From contig JAITFV010000099.1 in assembly GCA_031281115.1 (NCBI GenBank), forward strand, positions 1 to 5,192: DNA of 5,192 nucleotides, written 5' to 3'. This stretch comes from Oscillospiraceae bacterium (GTDB lineage Bacteria; Bacillota; Clostridia; Oscillospirales; Ruminococcaceae). Numbering within the stretch: position 1 is the stretch's first letter; every line of letters starts with the position of its first letter. The position numbers were made by a program, and so were the translations under genes. Positions 1 through 5,164 of the stretch are shown piece by piece. The notes beneath the pieces are model-generated. The model was not told the origin of the DNA. It was given only the letters and a program-made list of their open reading frames with translations, and made no database searches.

Positions 1-669
1 CGCCGAGGTGTTGTTGGGGCGGTAGTTTAAAAGGGGCTGGAAGAGATTTTTAGTCAGCAGATTATGCCCGTAAATAACCGTGTTGTGCGGGCGTTCAAAC
101 GACGTGAACCGCCCCTCCCAGTCGGCGAAAACCGTACCGTTCGCAGTAGGGTTTCTGTCGTGGTCATGATTGAGGTAAAACTCATTGTCGCCGGTCCATT
201 GCCCGTATTCGTCATAAAAAGCGTGTTGATAGACAGGATACTGTATAATCGGGTAAATCTCAACCCAGCCTACAAAGTCGTCGTTGCGCTCGTAGAATTC
301 CCAATACTCGCCGATAACCGTAACGGCATCAGTTATAAGGTCGCTGTCCCCAAAGCGCGGCGGATGCATTTCAAAAAACTCGGGACCGTCGTAATCATCT
401 CTGAGGTCAACAAGTTCTTGGCGCTCCTGGTCGCTTCTTATATCGCGCAGAATATAAAAATCGAAAATAGCCATACTTGCCCAAACAAGCAAAGCGAGAG
501 AGCCAAACAGGATTATTTTTCTTACAATATCGCCGGCTTTATCGCCTTTCCACGGAAAAAGCCCGCGAAGAATCGAAACGGCAAGATTTTCCTTGCGCCT
601 TATAACTCTTTGACCGCCGTGTGTTCCGTGGCGGTTTTTTCTGACCGGGCGTCTGTCAAATTCTGGCAT
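1..669 (-). CDS. srtB: Class B sortase, third paralogue, C-terminally truncated by window edge
   Basis: This is a membrane-anchored cysteine transpeptidase that would join sorting-signal proteins to the cell envelope. I translated it by hand: 223 codons run in frame to base 1 with no stop, so the gene continues outside the window. Residues 1-50 are a basic cytosolic tail rich in Arg, Lys and His, ending in the juxtamembrane stretch LFPWKGDK. Residues about 52-74 are one transmembrane helix. The catalytic domain begins near FVGWVEI (132-138). It shows TGDNEFYLNHD (159-169), TVFADWEGRF (179-188) and HNTVIYGHN (195-203), with catalytic His202. The TLSTC cysteine and the downstream arginine lie beyond the window, so activity cannot be judged. 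The start is supported by a GGAGG site at 674-678, 4 bases before the ATG. The gene follows the second sortase by 52 bases. The symbol is at family level only. Confidence 0.9.
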   Translation of the reverse strand, partial: MPEFDRRPVRKNRHGTHGGQRVIRRKENLAVSILRGLFPWKGDKAGDIVRKIILFGSLALLVWASMAIFDFYILRDIRSDQERQELVDLRDDYDGPEFFEMHPPRFGDSDLITDAVTVIGEYWEFYERNDDFVGWVEIYPIIQYPVYQHAFYDEYGQWTGDNEFYLNHDHDRNPTANGTVFADWEGRFTSFERPHNTVIYGHNLLTKNLFQPLLNYRPNNTSA

Positions 670-673
670 TATT

Positions 674-678
674 CCTCC
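674..678 (-). promoter_or_regulatory. Strong Shine-Dalgarno site of the third sortase
   Basis: The minus strand reads GGAGG followed by AATA and then ATG. It is the closest match to the anti-Shine-Dalgarno consensus in this gene cluster and fixes the start of the truncated third sortase. The 4-base spacing is slightly short. The stronger site and the larger 52-base gap suggest that this gene is translated independently of the one before it. Confidence 0.75.
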
Positions 679-721
679 GATTTTTAACCGCCGTGAGCGG
701 GGTTAGTGAAATGGTCTGCTA

Positions 722-2077
722 TCACCATAAGGTGAGATAGTGCAAACGTGTGTCTGCATCGGGATTTTCAAGCAGAAATTCGTCCAAGCCTATAACCTTG
801 TCCGTATCCCAATTTCTGCCTGCCCAAGAGCCGCCGAGCCTTTGATAATAGAGTGTGAAGTAGAGCGGGCTGGGGTTTACATAAACAGCGTCAATATCGA
901 AGTCATCGGGGCTTTCGTCCTCGCGGAGTCTGCGCGCAAACACTGCGACTCGCGCATCTATGTGTTCACCGAGCGGATAGTGACAGGTCGAAAGCGTTAT
1001 AATCTCATCGCCGTACATTATATCTACATCGGTGTAAAAACTGCTCCTGTCCATGATGTTCTGCATGAAATCGTAAAACGAGGCTCTGTCGGAAAATTCC
1101 CGCTTCCTGAAGTAATCATAAACATCATCGTATTTATTTTCCTCGGTATGTACAAAAATAGCAGCGAAAACCTTATAATAAAACTGCTCGTAAAGCGTAC
1201 TGAACTCGATAATCGGGTGATTGCGGTAAAATGTTGTATGTCCGGGAGAGGAATAATAATAAGCGTAGTAGCGCACAGCGGGGTGCATCTTCGTGCCGTC
1301 GTTCATGTTATGCCCGTAGAGCACGGTATTGTCGGGGCGGGATGTAGGCGTAAAAGGATGCCGCCATTCAGCGTAAATAGAACCGTGCATTGAATTAACA
1401 TGGTCGATGGAGTAGCTGAGGTAGTAGTGATTGTCCCCCGTGACAGTACCGTCTTCAAGATAGCGGCGGTATTGCAAAACAGGATAATCAAGGCTTGTTC
1501 CCGGGATTCGCAGCCAGCCGATGAGGTCGTTGTTTCTGTCGTATGTAGTTATAAAGTGCGGAAGAATCCCGGGCCGTTCGACTAAGATTTCAAGGATTCT
1601 CTCGTCGGTCAAATCAATAACTTCGGAAAGTTCATATGCATAAACACGCAAAGCCTCCATGTCTTTTTCGATGAGCTCCGCAACGGCTCCCGCCGGAAGG
1701 AAAACCTGCCCCGAAAGCGCAAACTGCTCCGCGCTGCGTTCCATTTCATTTCGCAGTTCGGTGTAGGTTGCGTTGTGTGCGCGCCCTGCCCACGAGCTGC
1801 TCAAAATCAACACAAAGCAGACGATTGCGACCACGAGCGAGATGATGAAGATGATTTTGCGTATAATTTCACGCACGGGGTCTGATTTTGCGGGTATAAG
1901 GCTCATGAGAAGCGTTTTAAATTTAACGCCGCGTCCGTAAACGGCAGCCTCGCCCGAATCATCAGCGTAAACCGGCAGAACTTCTACAGTATAGGGTTCA
2001 GCTTTGCCTTTTTTTTCTGCTGCTTCTGCTTTTTTATTTTCAATTTCGTCTAAAATATCCTGAACATTAACAGCCAT
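722..2077 (-). CDS. srtB: Class B sortase, second paralogue, long 451-residue form
   Basis: Sortase transpeptidase of the SrtB family, expected to cleave a sorting signal outside the membrane and transfer the protein to the cell wall. Residues 1-72 are cytosolic: a Lys/Glu-rich helix-like start (DILDEIENKKAEAAEKKGK), then a juxtamembrane stretch with LIPAKSDPVREIIRKI. The transmembrane helix is about 73-94. A linker of about 90 residues, partly helical, leads to the catalytic domain at LIGWLRIPGTSLDYPVLQ (185-202). Catalytic residues are His256 in LYGHN, Cys365 in TLSTC and Arg376 in DARVAVFARR. TLSTC is the class B form (class D usually has TLTTC). After the core, a tail of about 70 residues carries SWAGRNWD (417-424). 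At 451 residues it is much longer than S. aureus SrtB (about 244), because of the N-terminal tail, linker and C-terminal tail. The start has AAAGGA about 9 bases upstream. The gene ends in TGA. Confidence 0.95.
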   Translation of the reverse strand: MAVNVQDILDEIENKKAEAAEKKGKAEPYTVEVLPVYADDSGEAAVYGRGVKFKTLLMSLIPAKSDPVREIIRKIIFIISLVVAIVCFVLILSSSWAGRAHNATYTELRNEMERSAEQFALSGQVFLPAGAVAELIEKDMEALRVYAYELSEVIDLTDERILEILVERPGILPHFITTYDRNNDLIGWLRIPGTSLDYPVLQYRRYLEDGTVTGDNHYYLSYSIDHVNSMHGSIYAEWRHPFTPTSRPDNTVLYGHNMNDGTKMHPAVRYYAYYYSSPGHTTFYRNHPIIEFSTLYEQFYYKVFAAIFVHTEENKYDDVYDYFRKREFSDRASFYDFMQNIMDRSSFYTDVDIMYGDEIITLSTCHYPLGEHIDARVAVFARRLREDESPDDFDIDAVYVNPSPLYFTLYYQRLGGSWAGRNWDTDKVIGLDEFLLENPDADTRLHYLTLW

Positions 2078-2095
2078 AATTCACAATCCTTTCGT

Positions 2096-2123
2096 TTAAT
2101 CGCCATAACTTAATCGCCATAAC
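2096..2123. repeat. Perfect 14-bp tandem duplication at the first/second sortase junction
   Basis: The unit ttaatcgccataac occurs twice in direct succession (2096-2109 and 2110-2123), and ttaa follows, so the identity extends a few bases further. On the coding strand the upstream copy encodes the last residues and the TAA stop of the first sortase. The second copy lies in the intergenic gap, just before the Shine-Dalgarno site of the next gene. It looks like a replication-slippage duplication that lengthened the spacer without changing either protein. Confidence 0.9.
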
Positions 2124-3219
2124 TTAAAAGATATGTTTCATAATCCCAAACTCTGCCGACCCAGGTGTTTCCCGTCACTCTCATCTGATGCGTAAAGGGC
2201 AGAAAATTATCGTTCCATTGAGCTTTTTCAACGTCTACGAAGCTGCTTTCGCCGTCTCTGACTCTGCGCGCAAAGACAACAGTGCGAGTGTCAACGTGCT
2301 CGCCGAAAGGCCAGTAGCAGGTCGAAAGCGTTAAAATATGGTCGCCGTACATCAGGTCAACGTCGGTAAAAAGCACACTCCTGTCCATAACATTAAAAAC
2401 AAAGTCATGAAAATCATCCGCAGTTTCAAAATCACGAATAATGTGATAAGGGAAAACATCACCGTATTCTTCTTTCGTGTTAAACAGTCCCACGGCGAAA
2501 ATTTTCCAGTCGTGCCTTTCATAAAGCGTATTAAAATGCACAATCGGGTGCCTGTGATAAAACGACATATCCCGTCTGTGTGAGTAAGCCTTGTAATAAT
2601 CTGCGACTTTTGCGAACATATTTCCGGTGTAAATATTATGTCCGTAAAGCACTGTGTTGCCCGAAAGAATACCGTCGTCCGTGAAGCGGTTGCGGAAATC
2701 CGCATAAATAGAGCCGCCCGCGCTCCTTGAGCCGTCAAAATTATGGTCGAGATAAAAACTGTTATTATCGGTTTGATAAACGAGGTAGTTAAGGATATGA
2801 CGGTTGTGGTCGCTGTAAGTCAGCTCGGTTCGGGTTATATCCGGAATCAGAATATGCCCGACTAAGTCGCTGTTAAAAAGATAATGCTCAATATATTCGG
2901 GGAGCATGGGGAGCTGCCGGTTGCGGTTGACTTCTTCAAACAGTTCATCGGAAATGTTGGGGTTCCAGAAACCTGAGAGCTTTTGGTCGATTTTATACTG
3001 CTGATAATGGTCGTTGAGGAAGATGAAAGCTTCTTTTCCGCCAAAGTAAATCAAGGCGGTCAGCGCGACTAAGAAAACGCTTTTTCTCCCCATTTCAAGC
3101 TTACTGTCGCCTTTCCACGGAAGCATACGTATGATAAAGCGGGTGAGCGCGTTGCGTTTTTTTCCGTCGATGTAAATGCCGGCGGGGCGGGGTCTTGTGT
3201 TATAAGCTATTGCTGCCAT
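2110..3219 (-). CDS. srtB: Class B sortase, first paralogue, 369 residues
   Basis: Sortase transpeptidase of the SrtB family, acting on the outer face of the membrane. Residues 1-46 are a basic cytosolic tail ending in the juxtamembrane motif MLPWKGDSK (32-40). One transmembrane helix spans about 47-68. The catalytic domain starts near residue 119 and includes FYLDHN (155-160), GGSIYADFRNRF (168-179), His194 in LYGHN, Cys301 in TLSTC and Arg312 in DTRTVVFARR, so the His-Cys-Arg set is complete. The C-terminal tail has TWVGRVWD (352-359). The usual V-G-W at the start of the domain is VGH here, and the following strand-loop differs from the other two copies. The start has AAGGA about 8 bases upstream and lies 14 bases after the preceding cinA-type gene, which suggests cotranscription. 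No substrate gene is visible, so its specificity is unknown. Confidence 0.95.
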   Translation of the reverse strand: MAAIAYNTRPRPAGIYIDGKKRNALTRFIIRMLPWKGDSKLEMGRKSVFLVALTALIYFGGKEAFIFLNDHYQQYKIDQKLSGFWNPNISDELFEEVNRNRQLPMLPEYIEHYLFNSDLVGHILIPDITRTELTYSDHNRHILNYLVYQTDNNSFYLDHNFDGSRSAGGSIYADFRNRFTDDGILSGNTVLYGHNIYTGNMFAKVADYYKAYSHRRDMSFYHRHPIVHFNTLYERHDWKIFAVGLFNTKEEYGDVFPYHIIRDFETADDFHDFVFNVMDRSVLFTDVDLMYGDHILTLSTCYWPFGEHVDTRTVVFARRVRDGESSFVDVEKAQWNDNFLPFTHQMRVTGNTWVGRVWDYETYLLSYGD

Positions 3220-3233
3220 AATTTTTTCCTTTT

Positions 3234-3773
3234 TTACCCGTCGATTGTGTTTTGTATCAGAATCAATGCCTGCCGCACCGATTCTAACCTTATATATTGT
3301 CTGTCTTTGCTGTTTATCTGTAAATGTAAGATGTTAGTTTTATTTTCACAGGTGCAAGCTAAAAACACAGTTCCTATGGGCTTCTCCGACGTTCCGCCGC
3401 CCGGACCGGCTATACCTGTGATTGAAATGCCGATGTCTGCAACCGCCCCGTTCTCCGGGCAATCCTCCGCGTAGGGGTATTTCCGCACACCAAGCGCCAT
3501 TTCCGCAGCGCACTGCGCAGAAACCGCACCGAATTTCTCTAAAGTTTCCGGTTTAACGCCGAGCAGTTTTTCTTTAATTTTGTTGGCGTAGGCGACGATT
3601 CCCAGCCCGAAAACTTCCGAGCTGCCGGGGACGCCCGTAACCGCACCGGATAAAAGCCCGCCTGTGCAGCTTTCGGCTGTTGTTAGCGTAAGATTAAGCC
3701 CGCATAACAATTGTACTACATTTTGTGCCGTCTTGTCAAGATTATAATGCATATTGTTAATAAGTGTGTTCAT
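3234..3773 (-). CDS. pncC: Stand-alone CinA C-terminal domain protein, PncC-type nicotinamide-nucleotide amidohydrolase
   Basis: Proteins of this family (PncC, CinA C-terminal domain) deamidate nicotinamide mononucleotide to nicotinate mononucleotide in the cytosol, in pyridine-nucleotide salvage. The family signature is clear: TAESCTGGLLSGAVTGVPGS (32-51), where Ser35 matches the expected catalytic serine; the YANKIK stretch (62-67), with the Tyr and Lys that accompany it; FGAVSAQCAAEMA (81-93); and ISITGIAGPGGGTSEKPIGT (116-135). At 179 residues it is a single-domain form, near the usual 160, and lacks the N-terminal domain of full-length CinA (about 410 residues). The first ATG has only a weak GGA ahead of it. 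An in-frame ATG at codon 8 has no better site, so the longer form is kept. It starts 13 bases after thiI, so translation may be coupled. A direct role in competence should not be assumed from the CinA name. Confidence 0.94.
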   Translation of the reverse strand: MNTLINNMHYNLDKTAQNVVQLLCGLNLTLTTAESCTGGLLSGAVTGVPGSSEVFGLGIVAYANKIKEKLLGVKPETLEKFGAVSAQCAAEMALGVRKYPYAEDCPENGAVADIGISITGIAGPGGGTSEKPIGTVFLACTCENKTNILHLQINSKDRQYIRLESVRQALILIQNTIDG

Positions 3774-3786
3774 AATATTCCGATTC

Positions 3787-4968
3787 TTAGAAATTTTCTA
3801 TAATAATATTTTCTGTTGCTTTTTGCATTAAATCGGCATTTAAGCGGGTTTCAAGTCTTTTGACATCATTCAAAAACGGCTTCAGCTTCGGGCGGCGCGG
3901 CGTGAACACCGTGCAGCAGTCCTCATAAGGCAGAGTTGAAATGTCAAAAGTTCCGATTTTGCGCGCTATTGCAGTGATTTCGATTTTATCCATGCCGATA
4001 ACAGGACGGTAAACAGGCAGCGGAGACGCATCGTTTGTGCAAATGAGCGCTGCGGGTGTTTGGCTCGCTACCTGCCCGACGCTTTCTCCTGTGACAATTG
4101 CAGAGTAATGCCCTTCCTTGCATAATTCAGCCGCAATCCTGAACATTAGTCTGCGCAATAATATCGTCATGTATTCTTCCGGGCAGTTATCGCGTATATC
4201 CTCCTGTGCCTCGGTTAAGTTCACGGTGAAAAGCCTTATTTCCCCGCAGTATTCGGCGAGCTTTCCGCACAGGCTCCCGACCTTCATAAGGGCGCGCTCC
4301 GAGGTATACGGCGGGCTTTGAAAATGCAGCATATCAAGAGACAATCCGCGCTTCGCCATCATGTAGGCGGCGACAGGGCTGTCGATTCCGCCCGACAGCA
4401 TAACAAGAGCTTTTCCCGACATACCTACCGGAATCCCACCCGCGCCCTGTAAGCGGTTCGGGCAGACATAGGCATGGCTGTCACGGATTTCGAGAAAAAC
4501 AGTAACGTCGGGATTATGCACATCTACCGATAAATGGCTGTTCGCTTCCCAAATTTCACCGCCGAACTCACGCATTAATTCCATAGAGTTCATCGGAAAG
4601 GTTTTATCGGCGCGCTTTGCTTCAACTTTGAATGTTTTTGCACCTGCAAGCGCACGTTTGAGGTAAGGTACGCCGAGCCTTACAATTTCTTTGTAATCCT
4701 TGGGGAGAGCTAATGAACGCTGCACCGCGCCAATTCCGAAAACTGTGAGCAGGCGGCGTTCGATTTCGCTGAAGTCGGCAGTCTCTGAGAGCGGCGTAAT
4801 GTAGAGCGTGGACTGTGCGCGCTCGTAAGCAAAATCGCCGAGCCTTGCGCCGCTTGGAAGCGGCGCCGCAAGCCGCTGTTTTATATTTTTAATCATGCGC
4901 TCTTCAAAAAGCCGCTTGTTGTTGCCTTTTAGGGCGATTTCGCCGTATTTTGCCATGAAAACTTCCAT
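3787..4968 (-). CDS. thiI: tRNA 4-thiouridine synthase ThiI, short form without rhodanese domain
   Basis: ThiI uses ATP to adenylate U8 of tRNA and inserts sulfur supplied by a cysteine desulfurase. In many bacteria it also passes sulfur to ThiS for thiamine synthesis. The N-terminal ferredoxin-like part opens with AKYGEIALKGNNKRLF (6-21). A THUMP domain covers about 60-165 (KTFKVEAKRADKTFPMNS at 111-128). The PP-loop ATPase begins at KALVMLSGGIDSPVAAYMMA (186-205), with the pyrophosphate loop SGGIDS. TGESVGQVASQT (293-304) and PYEDCCTVFTPRRPKLKP (347-364) are typical family blocks, and the Cys351/Cys352 pair is a candidate sulfur-handling site. At 393 residues it matches the Firmicutes type; the E. 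coli protein (about 480) has an extra rhodanese domain. The first ATG has AAAGGA about 11 bases upstream and gives the standard N-terminus; the ATG at codon 5 has no site. The desulfurase partner gene is not in the window. Confidence 0.97.
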   Translation of the reverse strand: MEVFMAKYGEIALKGNNKRLFEERMIKNIKQRLAAPLPSGARLGDFAYERAQSTLYITPLSETADFSEIERRLLTVFGIGAVQRSLALPKDYKEIVRLGVPYLKRALAGAKTFKVEAKRADKTFPMNSMELMREFGGEIWEANSHLSVDVHNPDVTVFLEIRDSHAYVCPNRLQGAGGIPVGMSGKALVMLSGGIDSPVAAYMMAKRGLSLDMLHFQSPPYTSERALMKVGSLCGKLAEYCGEIRLFTVNLTEAQEDIRDNCPEEYMTILLRRLMFRIAAELCKEGHYSAIVTGESVGQVASQTPAALICTNDASPLPVYRPVIGMDKIEITAIARKIGTFDISTLPYEDCCTVFTPRRPKLKPFLNDVKRLETRLNADLMQKATENIIIENF

Positions 4969-5081
4969 ATTTCAATAAGTCCTTTACAAATAAGCCGCGA
5001 AACGGCGAGGTGGTTTTAAAATTAATCGGGATTGCGCTGTTTGCAGACAATATTCATCAACGTAATACTGCATACTATAAT

Positions 5082-5121
5082 CGTTTAAATTGAAAACTGT
5101 TCCACAGTTTCAATTTAAACG
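5082..5121. repeat. Long near-perfect inverted repeat, 18-19 base arms, 3-base loop
   Basis: The left arm cgtttaaattgaaaactgt (5082-5100) pairs with acagtttcaatttaaacg (5104-5121), with a single unpaired A in the left arm and the loop tcc. No T-run follows on either strand, so it is not a normal intrinsic terminator. It could be a cruciform-forming or protein-binding palindrome, or part of a dispersed intergenic repeat. Confidence 0.9.
5084..5113 (-). promoter_or_regulatory. Weak promoter-like pair for the thiI operon inside the palindrome
   Basis: On the minus strand TTGAAA (5108-5113) is followed after 18 bases by TTTAAA (5084-5089). The -35 box matches the consensus at 5 of 6 positions, but the -10 box matches at only 4 of 6 and lacks the key second A and final T. 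A better -10-like TATAGT sits at 5074-5079 but has no good -35 at a proper distance. Transcription of thiI probably starts near here, unless it continues from an upstream gene. Confidence 0.25.
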
Positions 5122-5126
5122 GGTTT

Positions 5127-5146
5127 CCGCTGCGTGAGCGCAGCGG
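5127..5146. repeat. Perfect GC-rich hairpin, 8-bp stem, 4-base loop
   Basis: ccgctgcg (5127-5134) pairs exactly with cgcagcgg (5139-5146) around the loop tgag. It starts five bases after the long palindrome and abuts the next hairpin directly, as in REP-like intergenic palindrome clusters. No T-tract follows. Confidence 0.85.
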
Positions 5147-5164
5147 GCGCTGTCGCAACAGCGC
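5147..5164. repeat. Perfect GC-rich hairpin, 7-bp stem, 4-base loop
   Basis: gcgctgt (5147-5153) pairs exactly with acagcgc (5158-5164) around the loop cgca. It directly abuts the preceding hairpin. The left-arm sequence occurs again at 5034-5040, so a longer-range alternative pairing is possible. Confidence 0.8.

Noticed and set aside
64..687. A 207-codon open frame on the plus strand
   Set aside because: It is antisense to the truncated sortase, has no family resemblance, and the minus strand there reads as a clear sortase with a strong GGAGG site.
670..721. Possible terminator between the second and third sortase genes
   Set aside because: Only a 4-bp stem (ccgc at 688-691 with gcgg at 697-700) is available. 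A short A/T run follows on the minus strand, but the stem is too weak to call a terminator.
740..1393. A 217-codon open frame on the plus strand
   Set aside because: It lies wholly opposite the second sortase catalytic domain with intact motifs; it is a shadow frame.
2067..2120. Tiny out-of-frame ORF (starting MAIKLW) within the 14-bp tandem repeat
   Set aside because: It has 17 codons, no ribosome-binding site of its own, overlaps the second sortase start and is best explained by the repeat.
3234..3773. Truncated or broken cinA gene
   Set aside because: Stand-alone C-terminal-domain proteins of about 160-180 residues are a normal family form, and the adjacent upstream sequence is thiI, not remnants of the missing domain.
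3787..4968. C-terminal truncation of thiI
   Set aside because: Absence of the rhodanese domain is the usual state in Firmicutes-type ThiI; the length and family blocks are complete.
5082..5164. CRISPR array
   Set aside because: The elements are inverted repeats of different sequence, with no regularly spaced direct repeats and no cas genes.
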